A stretch of 64,000 nt of DNA from NCBI RefSeq assembly GCF_024198215.1, contig NZ_JAKCFA010000031.1, positions 1 to 64,000 on the forward strand. The letters are read 5' to 3'. The translations under genes were made by a program, and so were the position numbers. The notes under the pieces are model-generated. The model saw nothing but the letters and a program-made list of their open reading frames with translations. It ran no database searches and was not told where the DNA came from. Positions 15,712 through 27,311 of this stretch are shown in pieces. This DNA comes from Myxococcus qinghaiensis (GTDB taxonomy: Bacteria; Myxococcota; Myxococcia; Myxococcales; Myxococcaceae). Each line of letters starts with the position of its first letter. Position 1 is the stretch's first letter.

Positions 15712-16983
15712 CTAGTAGCGGGCCTGCATCTGAATCGTGAAGAGGTTGTCGTGCGGGTCCTGGGCATCGCCGGGATGGGCCGTCATGGGCATCTCGTACG
15801 CGGCGGTGACCTTGAGGTTCTCCCCGACGTAGTGGAGGACGGCGACGGCCAGGGTGCCCACCGAGTTGGTGCTCGCGGGACGTCCGTCAGACGCGCTGTT
15901 CTTGCGTCCATTCTCCGGGTCGAAGAAGTCGTAGCGGACGGCCACCGCGTTCGACAGGCCCACGTTCTGGACCACCAGGCCGTACCAGCCGCTGGCGGGC
16001 ACGCCGGGCTGCTCCACCTTCACGTCTCCGGAGCTCTTCCAGTACGACGTGCCGGTGATGTACTCGCCCTTGATGGCCGTGGCGCCCAGGGGGAGGACAT
16101 CCAGGTAGAGCTGCGCGTCCAGCGCCACGCGGTCTCTCGTGTACGCCCTGCGGAAGGTGTCCGAGGGGGCCTTGGTGATGGTGTGGCCGTACCAGCCGGA
16201 GACGCCTCCGGACAGCCAGCCCAGGTCGAAGCCCGCGCGGCCGATGACGTCCTTCTCCTTGTCGTTGTCCGAGCCGATGAAGCCCTGGTTGAAGATGCCG
16301 TCGCCGTCGAAGAGGCCGGCGCTGACGTTGACCTTCCCCTCGAGGAAGGTGCCGGCGAACTTGACGCCGCGGTCGCGCTCATCGGGCAGGAAGGCGCGCA
16401 CGACGCGGGTGCGCTCGGGAATCTCGCGGTCCGAGGAGGACTGCACGGCTTCGTAGCCGAAGGGCCACTTCATCTGGCCCAGGGTGAGGCCGGCTTGCTG
16501 GTGGGTGCCGGGGATGAAGAGGGTGGCCTCGGCGTCGCGCACGGTGACGAACGGGGAGGTGGGCACCGCGTCGATCTGCAGCAGCAACTGCGACCAGTCC
16601 GTGGTGTAGGTCGTCTTGATGCGGCCCCGGCGGATGGCGAAGCGGCTGAAGCCGCCCGTGCCGGTGTCGTCCAGGCTCTCCTGGTACTGGTAGCGCGCCT
16701 GGACGTAGCCGGAGATCTTCAGCTTCTTGAGGGAGATGAGGTCGTTCTTCGTCTCCGTGTTCTGCTCCTCCAGGGCGGCGACCTTGCCCTCGGCGTTCGT
16801 CATGCGCTCGACCAGGTCCGCGTCGGCGGGCGCGGCGTCGGCGGGGGGCACCTGCGTGCTCGCGCCGTCCTCGGACGTGGGGGCCTGGGCGGCGGGCGGC
16901 TCGGGGGGCGCGGTGGGCTCCTGGGCCCGGGCGAGGGCCGGGCTCAAGGAGAGGGTGAGGACCGCGGTGACGAGTTGACGCAT
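15712..16983 (-). CDS. OprO/OprP-like phosphate-selective porin
   Basis: Encodes about 423 residues. I chose the ATG at 16983 because it gives a clean signal peptide (RQLVTAVLTLSLSPALARAQ); a GTG at 17007 is an alternative. After the signal come a Pro/Ala-rich stretch, then a coiled-coil segment (LVERMTNAEGKVAALEEQN) as in trimeric porins, then a beta-barrel starting SGYVQARYQYQ and ending in Arg-Tyr (QMQARY), an aromatic C-terminus. Position directly before pstS and after phoB supports a role in taking phosphate or polyphosphate across the outer membrane. It is read as the second gene of a phoB-porin-pst operon. Confidence 0.85.
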   Translation of the reverse strand: MRQLVTAVLTLSLSPALARAQEPTAPPEPPAAQAPTSEDGASTQVPPADAAPADADLVERMTNAEGKVAALEEQNTETKNDLISLKKLKISGYVQARYQYQESLDDTGTGGFSRFAIRRGRIKTTYTTDWSQLLLQIDAVPTSPFVTVRDAEATLFIPGTHQQAGLTLGQMKWPFGYEAVQSSSDREIPERTRVVRAFLPDERDRGVKFAGTFLEGKVNVSAGLFDGDGIFNQGFIGSDNDKEKDVIGRAGFDLGWLSGGVSGWYGHTITKAPSDTFRRAYTRDRVALDAQLYLDVLPLGATAIKGEYITGTSYWKSSGDVKVEQPGVPASGWYGLVVQNVGLSNAVAVRYDFFDPENGRKNSASDGRPASTNSVGTLAVAVLHYVGENLKVTAAYEMPMTAHPGDAQDPHDNLFTIQMQARY

Positions 16984-17053
16984 CGGGGAGGGTTTCGGGA
17001 GGGTCACGAAACTGGCTTCTAGGTAACGAGCGTGGCCGTTTCAGGACCGTTGT

Positions 17054-17070
17054 GTGACATCGGTGTCACG
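17054..17070 (-). promoter_or_regulatory. Candidate Pho box before the porin gene
   Basis: GTGACATCGGTGTCACG lies between phoB and the porin. It contains a 6-base inverted repeat (GTGACA/TGTCAC, 4-base spacer) and matches the pstS-pstC motif at 14 of 17 positions in the same orientation. On the minus strand CGTGACA and TGTCACA lie 11 bases apart, a degenerate Pho-box pattern. It could also be a weak hairpin. Confidence 0.4.
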
Positions 17071-17073
17071 AAG

Positions 17074-17763
17074 TCAGTGGGCCGGGTCGACGATGCGGTA
17101 GCCGACGCCGCGCACCGTCTCCAGCAGGTTGCGCGCGGGGCCCAGCTTGTCGCGCAGGCGCATGACGTGGGTGTCGATGGTGCGCGTCTCCAGCGAGGAG
17201 GACAGCCCCCAGACCTCCTCCAGGAGCTGCTCGCGCGTCTGGACGCGGCCCGTGCGCGTCATGAGGTGTCCCAGCAGGCGGAACTCCAGCGCGGTGAGGG
17301 GGACCTCCTTGTCCTCGACGTAGAAGCGGTGCGCGGACAGGTCCAGCTTGAGGGCGCCCAGGGCCAGGGGCGCGGCCTGGGGGGACTGGGGCGTGGCCCC
17401 GCGACGGAGGATGGCCTTGAGGCGCAGCACCAGCTCCCGGACGCTGAAGGGTTTGACGACATAGTCGTCCGCGCCGACCTCGAAGCCTCGGACGCGGTCC
17501 GCCTCTTCGCCCTTGGCGGTGAGCATGACGATGAGGATTTCGCGGGACTGGGCTCCCGCGCGAAGCTGCCGGCAGACATCGATGCCGGACATGTCGGGGA
17601 GCATCAGGTCCAACAGGACCAGCTCCGGTGGGCGCTCGCGAGCGGCGACGAGCGCCGTTTCACCCGTCGCCGCGAGCTGGGTGGAGAAGCCCGCGTCGCG
17701 CAGGTTGAAGTCGATGAGGTGGGCGAGGTCGGGTTCGTCGTCGACGATGAGGACGTGGGCCAT
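17074..17763 (-). CDS. phoB: PhoB-type response regulator of the pst locus
   Basis: Encodes 229 residues from the ATG at 17763 (an in-frame ATG at 17796 is possible; neither has a strong site). The receiver has VDDE, Asp in LLDLMLPDMSG, Thr in MLTAKG and Lys in VVKPFSVREL. The C-terminal winged helix has LTALEFRLLGHLM, a recognition helix around TRTIDTHVMRLRDKLG, and ETVRGVGYRI at the wing, as in OmpR/PhoB proteins. Its place before a phosphate porin and pst genes makes PhoB the likely role. No kinase is adjacent; a second PhoB with its own PhoR lies near 29-30 kb and may share that kinase. Confidence 0.85.
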   Translation of the reverse strand: MAHVLIVDDEPDLAHLIDFNLRDAGFSTQLAATGETALVAARERPPELVLLDLMLPDMSGIDVCRQLRAGAQSREILIVMLTAKGEEADRVRGFEVGADDYVVKPFSVRELVLRLKAILRRGATPQSPQAAPLALGALKLDLSAHRFYVEDKEVPLTALEFRLLGHLMTRTGRVQTREQLLEEVWGLSSSLETRTIDTHVMRLRDKLGPARNLLETVRGVGYRIVDPAH

Positions 17764-18280
17764 GGCGGGCCGGAGTCTGCGCGTCTCGGTTTCCATGCAC
17801 GTGACGCGTTTGCAACGATTGTGTGAGGAAGGCCCAGGGCGGACAGGCTGGCGGGCGCGTGCACCCCGCGCGAAGTCCCGACAGAAGGTGACAGCCCACT
17901 CCGGCGATGAGTCCACACGCGATGACGCGTGCGGGGGCGTCAGGCCAGATGTCCCTGCGGGCGAGACGTCGCTGAGACATTCGTGAAAGCCAGACGTGCC
18001 GCGGTGGTGCGGGCTCGGGGTGCGGGCTTGTCTGGTGTTTTGTCGGGGAGTCGGGTTGTTTCGATGTCTGGAAAGGGAGGGATTCGGGCGGGTGACGCGC
18101 CAGGTACCAGGGGACGACGCGTGTTGTTCCTGGGTACCAATCCACTGTGGGCTGCAGGACCCCGGTTCCCCTCAAGTGTTCAGGGGGTAACAGCAGTCAT
18201 GGGGGGATGAGGATGTGTCATATTGCTCATGGGTTGTCAGTGACTCATTTGAGAGGGATTGTGTCGATGTGAGGTGATTG
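17764..18280. other. Divergent intergenic region between phoB and the HMG-CoA reductase gene
   Basis: These 517 bases lie between oppositely directed genes and probably hold both promoters. On the phoB side, CTGTCAC and CTGTCGG (minus strand, 17878-17894) lie 10 bases apart, and GAGACATTCGTGAAAGC at 17974-17990 partly matches the motif found inside the pst operon. On the other side, GAGGTG precedes the ATG at 18281. No RNA gene or coding frame was convincing. Confidence 0.4.
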
Positions 18281-19675
<1,395 letters not shown>

Positions 19676-19790
19676 GGCCCGCGTCCGGGGGAAGGGGAGG
19701 GGGCCCTGAGCGCGGAGGAACCCGGCGCCGCCGCGTGTTCTGGTTCCCACCCGCCTTGGGGCTGTGCCACAACGGCGGGGTGAGCCCCCC

Positions 19791-21463
19791 ATGACTCCGC
19801 CTGACCCGCACTCCTCGCCGCCTTCGTCCCCACCGCTGCGCACCCTGCCGGTGCCCACGCTGACCCCCACGCCGGGCGAGCTGGCGCAGACGCAGCGGCG
19901 CGGTGGCCGCTCGGCGCTGCTCGGCCTGGGGCTGGTGGGCGTCGTGGCGCTGACGAGCCCCGTGCTCGGCTACCTGGAGGACGTGGGCAACGCGCGCGAG
20001 GAGCTCTTGGGGCACCTGTCCAACCAGGCGCGAGTCCAGGCCGATGCCCTGGGCGTCCACCTGCTGCTGCTGGAGGCGGAGCTGGCGCGCGTGGCGGGAC
20101 ACCCCACGCTCCTCCCGGAGGACGGGGCGTCCCCCGCGGAGCAGGCGCTGCTCGACAGTGCCTTCTACCACTCGTCCCTCTTCTCGGAGGGCGTGGCCCT
20201 GCTCGGTCCGCGAGGCGAGCGCGTGTGGAGCGACCCGCCCGGCATGTCGCTGGGGGCGTCCCCCATCACCCGGCGCCCGTGGTTCCAGCGGATGGTGGAG
20301 CGCAAGGCGCCGACCATCGACCTCCTGGAGGGCGAGGGCGGGCCGCTGGTCGTCGCGGTGCCGATGATGAAGGAGGGCCAGCTCAAGGGCGTGCTGCTCG
20401 GCGAGGTGCGCACGGAGGCGCTGCCCACGCGCTCCACGGAGGAGACGGCGCTGTTCCTGATGGATGCGCGCGGCCGGCTGCTCCTGCCGTCGTCGCCCTT
20501 CTCCCACCAGGAGGACTTCTCCGGGGCGCTGCGCTCATTGGCGCGGGCGCCGGGGCCGCTGGTGCTGGAGGGAAACCGGCTGATGGGCGCGGCGGCGTGG
20601 GTGGGCCGCAGCGAGCTGCTCCTCGTGGTGCTGGAGGACGAGGAGTCCGCCACGTCCGGGCTGCGCTCGCGCTTCCTGCGCCAGCTCGCCTTCCACATCG
20701 CGCTGCTCACCTGCACGCTGGGCCTGTTCCTCGTCCTGCTGCGGCATTCCTACCGCTCGCTGCTGGCCGCGGAGGAGCGGCTGCGCCGGCAGGAGACGAT
20801 GGCCGCGCTGGGCACCGCCGCGGCGCTCATCGCCCACGAGGTGAAGAACGCGCTCAACGGCATCCAGGCCGCCCTGTCCGTGCTGCGAACGACGCCCGCG
20901 GGCAGCGAGCTGCCGGTGCGGGGCCTGCGCTCCCAGGTGGAGCGGCTGGGGCACCTGGCGCGCTCGCTGCTCTCGTTCGGCGCCCCTCGTGCCGCGATGC
21001 GGCGCAGCTGCGAGCTGCACCTGCTGGTGGAGGAGGCGCTCCAGGCGGTGCGCATGCTGCCGGAGTCGGAGGAGGTGGAGCTGCGCACGTCGCTGGAGGA
21101 GAACCTGGCCGTCCAGGGTGACGCGGCGCTCCTCGTCTCGGCCATCGACAACCTGGTGCGCAACGCGGTGGAGGCGGGCGCGGTCGCGAAGGACACGGGC
21201 CTGAGGCCCGCGCCCTGGGTGGCGGTGAACCTGTCGCGGGACGGCGAGGAGGCGCTGCTGGTGGTGGAGGACAACGCGGGAGGCGTGGACCCCCGGCTGG
21301 AGCCCCGGCTGTGGGAGCCTTTCGCCACCGGACGCGCGAAAGGCGTGGGCCTGGGGTTGCCCATGGCGCGCACGTCCGTGGAGGCGCATGGTGGAAGCCT
21401 GACCTATACCCGCCGTCCACAGGGCAGCCTCTTCACGCTGCGGCTGCCGCTGGAGCGCACCAC

Positions 21464-21467
<4 letters not shown>
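19791..21467 (+). CDS. NtrB-type sensor histidine kinase
   Basis: Encodes 558 residues from the ATG at 19791; an upstream start at 19764 is less likely. Order: Pro-rich cytoplasmic N-terminus, membrane helix (SALLGLGLVGVVALTSPVLGYL, about 40-62), a large periplasmic Cache-like sensor region (about 65-300), a second helix (LAFHIALLTCTLGLFLVLL), then HisKA with ALIAHEVKNALNGIQ (phospho-His) and an ATPase domain with DNLVRNAVEAG, VEDNAGGVD and KGVGLGLPMA. The kinase core is of the NtrB class that pairs with sigma-54 activators. It overlaps by ATGA with the regulator gene downstream, so the two form a pair. The Cache-like region suggests a small periplasmic ligand. Confidence 0.88.
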
Positions 21468-22807
<1,340 letters not shown>

Positions 22808-22844
22808 GGCGTCGGGCGGGCCCTGACGACGCGCCAGGCAGGGG

Positions 22845-22901
22845 CTTCAAGTTCCTTGCTCAAGTTTCTTGAAGTCCCGCGCGGCCACTTGAAGTTCCTT
22901 T
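22845..22901 (+). promoter_or_regulatory. Enhancer-like repeats upstream of the sigma-54 promoter
   Basis: The palindromic words CAAGTTCCTTG (22848-22858) and CAAGTTTCTTG (22861-22871) lie 13 bases apart. The words TTCAAGTTCCTT (22846-22857) and TTGAAGTTCCTT (22890-22901) differ at one base. This cluster starts 58-114 bases upstream of the -24 element, where enhancer-binding activators usually bind. The likely ligand is the NtrC-type protein encoded just upstream. Confidence 0.65.
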
Positions 22902-22958
22902 CATTGGCAGGCCGCTCCCGGGCGCCGTAACTCTCAGTAAATTCATGCACTTGGGTCA

Positions 22959-22973
22959 TGGCACGGTCATTGC
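22959..22973 (+). promoter_or_regulatory. Sigma-54 promoter of the sulP-carbonic anhydrase operon
   Basis: TGGCACGGTCATTGC matches the sigma-54 consensus TGGCACG-N4-TTGC at every fixed position, with GG at 22960-22961 and GC at 22972-22973 spaced as required. A transcript would start about 12 bases downstream, near 22984, leaving a leader of about 55 bases before the ATG at 23039. Confidence 0.8.
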
Positions 22974-23038
22974 CATGACGCACCGCGAGACTCAGCGTGC
23001 GCCACCGTGGGTGGCGTCTTCTCGTGGAGGTGTGTGGC

Positions 23039-24580
23039 ATGACGACGAGTGATGGGAACGCTGGCTCGGCCTGGAAGAACCTGGCCGCTGACCTGCCCGC
23101 TTCCCTCGTGGTTTTCCTGGTGGCGCTGCCCTTGTGCATGGGCATCGCGCTGGCTTCGGGTGCGCCCATCGTGTCGGGCCTCATCGCCGGCGTGGTGGGT
23201 GGCGTGGTGGTGGGCCTCTTGGGTGGCGCGCCACTTCAAGTGAGTGGGCCCGCGGCCGGCCTGGCGGTGATGGTGTTCGGGTTCATCCAGACCATGGGTC
23301 TGGCGATGACGTGCGCGGCGGTGGCCGTGGCGGGCGTGCTGCAGATGATTTTCGGCGGGCTCAAGGTGGCCCGCGCGGCGCTGGCCATCTCGCCCGCCGT
23401 GATTCACGGGATGCTGGCGGGTATCGGCATCCTCATCGTGCTGGGGCAGGTGCACATCGTCCTGGGTGGCAGTCCCCAGTCGAGCGCCTTCCAGAACATC
23501 AAGGAGTTGCCGGAGCAGATCATCGGCCTGCATGGCCCGGCCGCGGTGCTGGGCCTGGTCACCATCGGGTTGATGGTGGTGTGGCCGTTCCTGGCCAAGG
23601 GCAAGCTGAAGCTCGTGCCGGCGCCGCTGGTGGCGGTGGTGGGCGCGACGGCGGCGTCGGTGTTCTGGGGCGCGGACGTGGCGCGCGTGGTGCTGCCGGA
23701 CAACGTGTTCAGCAACATGCAGCTTCCGACGATTCCCACCGGCAACTGGGGAGCGTTCATCGCGGCGGTGCTGTCGCTGGCGCTGGTGGCGAGCGCGGAG
23801 TCGCTCCTGTCGGCGGTGGCCACGGACAAGATGCACACGGGGCCGCGGGCCAACCTGGACAAGGAGCTGTTCGCGCAGGGCGTGGCGAACACGGTGTCCG
23901 GGCTGGTGGGCGGTCTGCCGATTACCGGCGTCATCGTCCGCAGCGCGGCGAACATCTCGGCGGGCGCGAAGTCGCGCTGGTCCGCCATCATCCACGGCGT
24001 CTTGCTGCTGGTCTTCGTCACCACGCTCGGTTCGGTGGCGGGCCTGGTGCCGCTGACGGTGCTGGCGGGTCTGCTCGTCGTCGTGGGCACCAAGCTGGTG
24101 AACCTGCACCACATCCGCGAGCTGCAGAAGCGCGGCGAGGTGCTCGTCTACGCGGTGACGGTGGCGGGCGTCGTCGGCATCAACCTGCTGGCGGGCATTG
24201 GCCTGGGATTGATGGTGGCCATCCTCCGGTTGTTGTGGCGGCTGGGCAGCGTGAAGGTGGACGTCAAGGAGACGCATGGGGAGTACCTCGTGCGCGTGAC
24301 GGGCTCGCTCACCTTCGTCGGCGTGCCGCGGCTGTCCATGGCGCTGGCGCAGGTTCCCGCGGGCTCCAGGGTGAAGGTGGACCTGTCCGTGGAGACGCTG
24401 GACCACTCGGGCTTCGAGGCCATCGAAAGCTGGAGTGACACGCATCGCAAGACGGGTGGCTCGGTCGTCATGGAGTCGCTCGAAGAGGTCTGGGTCCGCA
24501 GTGGGACGTCCAAGTCCTCCAGTTCCGAAGTCGGTTCGCAGGTCTCCACCAACACTCTTGCCTCTGAAGGTGCCCGATGA
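23039..24580 (+). CDS. SulP-family anion transporter with STAS domain
   Basis: Encodes 513 residues from the ATG at 23039, with GGAGG eight bases upstream. About 10-14 hydrophobic helices fill the first 400 residues, with SulP-typical ADLPASLVVFLVALPLCMGIALASGAP-like and GLVGGLPITGVIVRSAANI segments. A soluble C-terminal STAS domain (about 410-490) carries GSLTFVGVPRLSMAL and LDHSGFEAIESW. SulP proteins carry sulfate, bicarbonate or other anions. The overlap of the next gene, a carbonic anhydrase, favours bicarbonate or a bicarbonate-linked exchange, but that is inference. It is transcribed from the sigma-54 promoter upstream. Confidence 0.9.
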   Translation: MTTSDGNAGSAWKNLAADLPASLVVFLVALPLCMGIALASGAPIVSGLIAGVVGGVVVGLLGGAPLQVSGPAAGLAVMVFGFIQTMGLAMTCAAVAVAGVLQMIFGGLKVARAALAISPAVIHGMLAGIGILIVLGQVHIVLGGSPQSSAFQNIKELPEQIIGLHGPAAVLGLVTIGLMVVWPFLAKGKLKLVPAPLVAVVGATAASVFWGADVARVVLPDNVFSNMQLPTIPTGNWGAFIAAVLSLALVASAESLLSAVATDKMHTGPRANLDKELFAQGVANTVSGLVGGLPITGVIVRSAANISAGAKSRWSAIIHGVLLLVFVTTLGSVAGLVPLTVLAGLLVVVGTKLVNLHHIRELQKRGEVLVYAVTVAGVVGINLLAGIGLGLMVAILRLLWRLGSVKVDVKETHGEYLVRVTGSLTFVGVPRLSMALAQVPAGSRVKVDLSVETLDHSGFEAIESWSDTHRKTGGSVVMESLEEVWVRSGTSKSSSSEVGSQVSTNTLASEGAR

Positions 24581-25341
24581 AGAAGCTCATCCGTGGTCTG
24601 CTGGACTTCCAGCTCAAGAGCCGGCCCGCCTACCGAGACGTGTTCGCGCGACTGGCCAACGGGCAGTCGCCCGATTGTCTCTTCATCTCCTGCTCCGACA
24701 GCCGCCTGGTGCCCAACCTCATGGTGTCCACGGACCCCGGCGACCTCTTCGTGGTCCGCAACGTGGGCAACCTGGTGCCGCCGTCGGACAAGCACGGCGT
24801 CTCCATGGGGGACCAGTCCGAGGCCGCGGCGCTGGAGTTCTCCATCGCCAACCTGGAGGTGGAGGACCTGGTCATCTGCGGCCACTCGAGCTGCGGCGCG
24901 ATGAAGGCGGTGCTGGGGGGCGGCGAGGTGGCCGGTGCCCCCAACCTCTCCGCGTGGCTTTCGCACGGCAAGCAGTCCCTGGCGACGCTCAAGGCGGGGA
25001 CGACGGTGGGCGAGGGACTGCCCGAGTACGACAAGCTGTCGCAGCTCAACGTGCTGCAGCAACTGGAGCACGTGTCCAGCTACCCGCTGGTGAAGGAGCG
25101 CGTGGCGGCGGGCAAGCTGCGGCTGCACGGGTGGTGGTTCGACATCGCCAGCGCCCAGGTGCACGTGTGGCGTCCGGCCCACGGCCGCTTCATCCCCATG
25201 ACGGAGCTGGTGGGAGAGGCGCTCTTGCGCGAGCTCGGCGGCGACCCGCTCTACCACCCCGACGAGGGCCGGGCGGCGAACCAGGCGGGGCCCGGCGAGG
25301 GTGTCGCCCGGATCCACTCCGTGGCGGCCAGCGGACACTGA
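24577..25341 (+). CDS. Beta-class carbonic anhydrase
   Basis: Encodes 254 residues; its ATG overlaps the sulP stop (ATGA), implying translational coupling. Zinc ligands Cys39, His103 and Cys106 are seen in the motifs SCSDSR (with the Asp-Arg dyad 41-43) and CGHSSCGAM. The length and the conserved HGWWFDIASAQVHVW segment near the C-terminus agree with the family. It interconverts CO2 and bicarbonate in the cytoplasm. Coupling to a SulP carrier is a known pattern and suggests anion uptake or pH balance. Control by a two-component sigma-54 circuit suggests a specific signal induces it. Confidence 0.93.
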   Translation: MKKLIRGLLDFQLKSRPAYRDVFARLANGQSPDCLFISCSDSRLVPNLMVSTDPGDLFVVRNVGNLVPPSDKHGVSMGDQSEAAALEFSIANLEVEDLVICGHSSCGAMKAVLGGGEVAGAPNLSAWLSHGKQSLATLKAGTTVGEGLPEYDKLSQLNVLQQLEHVSSYPLVKERVAAGKLRLHGWWFDIASAQVHVWRPAHGRFIPMTELVGEALLRELGGDPLYHPDEGRAANQAGPGEGVARIHSVAASGH

Positions 25342-25446
25342 GCGGCGGACTGTCGTAGCAGGCAGGCAAGGGGCACGGCCCGCACGCGGCCGTGACTCCT
25401 GATTGGAAATCCGGCGCTGGAGAGGAAGGATGCGGCCTGGCGCCGC

Positions 25447-26289
25447 ATGACCCCCTTCCTCTTCACGTTCGTCGTCCTGGGCTTCTCCGTCGGCGCGGGA
25501 CTGCTGGGCTCGCTGCTGGGCATTGGCGGCGGGCTCATCCTCATCCCGGTGCTCACCCTGCTATTGAAGGTGGACATCCACTACGCGGTGGGTGCCTCCA
25601 TCGTCTCCGTCATCGCCACGTCGAGCGGCGCCGCGGCGGCGTACGTGCGCGAGCGCATGGCGAATTTGCGCGTGGCCATGTTCCTGGAGCTGGCGACGAC
25701 GGCGGGCGCGCTCACCGGGGCCTTCCTGTCGGGCCGGGTGGGCGGGCGCGGGGTGTACCTGGTCTTCGGCGCCGTCATGGCCTGCTCGGCGCTGGTGATG
25801 CTGCGGCGGATGAATTCGACGCAGGTCGCTCCGGTGCCCGAGGACGCGCTGGCGGACCGGCTGGGGCTGCATGGCAGCTACTGGGACGAGTCCACGGGGC
25901 GCGAGGTGGGCTACCGCGTCACCCGGCCGCTGGCGGGGCTGGGGTTGATGTACGTGGCGGGCACGGTGAGCGGCATGCTGGGCATCGGCTCGGGCGCGCT
26001 GAAGGTGCCCGCCATGGATTTGACGATGCGGCTGCCGCTGAAGGTCTCCACGGCCACCAGCAACTTCATGATTGGCGTGACGGCGGCGGCCAGCGCGGGC
26101 GTCTACTTCGCGCGAGGCCACATCGACCCGTTCATCGCCGGCCCCGTGTGCGTGGGCGTCACGCTGGGCGCGTGGCTGGGCTCGCGGCACCTGATGGCGA
26201 AGGTGAATGCGTCGTGGCTGCGCGCGCTCTTCGTCTGCTTGTTGCTATGGGTGGCCCTCGAGATGCTGCGCAAGGGGTGGACGTCATGA
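25447..26289 (+). CDS. TauE/SafE-family sulfite exporter-like permease
   Basis: Encodes 280 residues. Two repeated halves of four helices carry the family motifs GSLLGIGGGLILIPVLTLLL near the N-terminus and GMLGIGSGALKVPAMDL in the second half, plus SNFMIGVTAAASAGVYF. Members export sulfite, sulfoacetate or other organosulfur anions. A hydrophilic loop (about 120-160) separates the halves. The next gene overlaps its stop (ATGA) and encodes the usual DUF1634 partner. The gene is about 100 bases after the carbonic anhydrase and may be a separate unit or run on from it. Confidence 0.88.
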   Translation: MTPFLFTFVVLGFSVGAGLLGSLLGIGGGLILIPVLTLLLKVDIHYAVGASIVSVIATSSGAAAAYVRERMANLRVAMFLELATTAGALTGAFLSGRVGGRGVYLVFGAVMACSALVMLRRMNSTQVAPVPEDALADRLGLHGSYWDESTGREVGYRVTRPLAGLGLMYVAGTVSGMLGIGSGALKVPAMDLTMRLPLKVSTATSNFMIGVTAAASAGVYFARGHIDPFIAGPVCVGVTLGAWLGSRHLMAKVNASWLRALFVCLLLWVALEMLRKGWTS

Positions 26290-26741
26290 GCGAAGCGCCG
26301 TCGTCCGAGCCTCGTCCCCCGCAGCCCGCCAGCGTCATGGTGCCCCCGGGGCCGGAGGCGGTGCCCCTGGTGCCGGAGCTGCTCATCAGCGACCTGCTGC
26401 GCTACGGCGTCCTCATCAGCCTGTCGCTGGTGACGCTGGGCACGACGGTGACGTTCTTCCGCCACCCCGACTACCTGGTCTCATCCGAGGCGCTGGAGCG
26501 CCTCACCGCGCCGCACCCCGTGCCGCACGGGCTGGCGGACGTGGTGGCGGGCGCCATGGCCGCGCGCGGTCAGTCCTTCGTCATGGCGGGGCTGTTGGTG
26601 ATGATGGCCGTGCCGGTGATGCGCGTGGCGCTGTCGCTGCTCATCTTCCGGCAGCAGAAGGACCGGCTCTACGTGGCCATCACCACCGTGGTGCTGACGC
26701 TGCTCCTGGTGTCCTTCCTCGTGGGCGCGGCGGAGGGCTGA
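26286..26741 (+). CDS. DUF1634 membrane protein, partner of the TauE/SafE gene
   Basis: Encodes 151 residues from an ATG overlapping the upstream stop. A Pro-rich N-terminal tail is followed by three hydrophobic helices: LISDLLRYGVLISLSLVTLGT, FVMAGLLVMMAVPVMRVALSLLIF and LYVAITTVVLTLLLVSFLVGAAE. This layout matches DUF1634, which is nearly always encoded beside TauE/SafE permeases and may form part of the exporter. It ends seven bases before the convergent sixA-like gene. Confidence 0.85.
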   Translation: MSEAPSSEPRPPQPASVMVPPGPEAVPLVPELLISDLLRYGVLISLSLVTLGTTVTFFRHPDYLVSSEALERLTAPHPVPHGLADVVAGAMAARGQSFVMAGLLVMMAVPVMRVALSLLIFRQQKDRLYVAITTVVLTLLLVSFLVGAAEG

Positions 26742-26748
26742 GCCCTGC

Positions 26749-27252
26749 TCACTCGTGCGTGTCGTAGCGCTTGAGCGCGCGGCCCGGCGCGGCCCACCAG
26801 ACGAACTGGAAGCCCGCGTCATCCCCCGTGGACTGGAGCGCCACGGCGGTGCCCTTGCGCAGCTTCTCCGGCGCCTGCGTGTCGTCGCCCAGCGCGAGCG
26901 CGAGCGCCTGCTCCAGGGAGGGGTTGTGGCCCACCAGCGCGAAGCCCGGCCCCAGCTCCCGCGCCAGCTCGAGGATGCGCCGGGCGCCGCTCCTGCGCGG
27001 CACCAGCGCGGGGTGCACCTCCACGCGCGACAGGCCCAGGGCCTCGGCGAGCAGCTCCGCCGTCTGGACGGCGCGGACCAGCGGACTGGTGACGATTCCC
27101 CGCAGCGGGGTGAGGCGGGCCAGCTTGCGCGCGTGCTGACGGAAGAGGGCGCGGCCCTCCGGGGTGAGGGCGCGGGCTTCGTCACCCAGGACGTGGGTGT
27201 CCTCGGCCTTGGCGTGGCGGACGAGCAGCAGCGGCAGTTCGCGAGCGGACAT
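26749..27252 (-). CDS. sixA: SixA-like phosphohistidine phosphatase
   Basis: Encodes 167 residues from the ATG at 27252 (AGGCAGG upstream). The histidine phosphatase signature LLLVRHAKAE lies at about 8-17, and the second catalytic His is in ALVGHNPSLEQAL. A TSPLVRAVQTAELLAEAL segment is typical of SixA, which removes phosphate from histidines in phosphorelay proteins. It is the last gene of the minus-strand group that contains a PhoB/PhoR pair, so a role in quenching that relay is attractive but unproven. Confidence 0.85.
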   Translation of the reverse strand: MSARELPLLLVRHAKAEDTHVLGDEARALTPEGRALFRQHARKLARLTPLRGIVTSPLVRAVQTAELLAEALGLSRVEVHPALVPRRSGARRILELARELGPGFALVGHNPSLEQALALALGDDTQAPEKLRKGTAVALQSTGDDAGFQFVWWAAPGRALKRYDTHE

Positions 27253-27311
27253 GGTGGCCTGCCTCAACCACCCTCCACCCGTCCGGGCAAGCAACGTCCT
27301 GGCGACAAACC

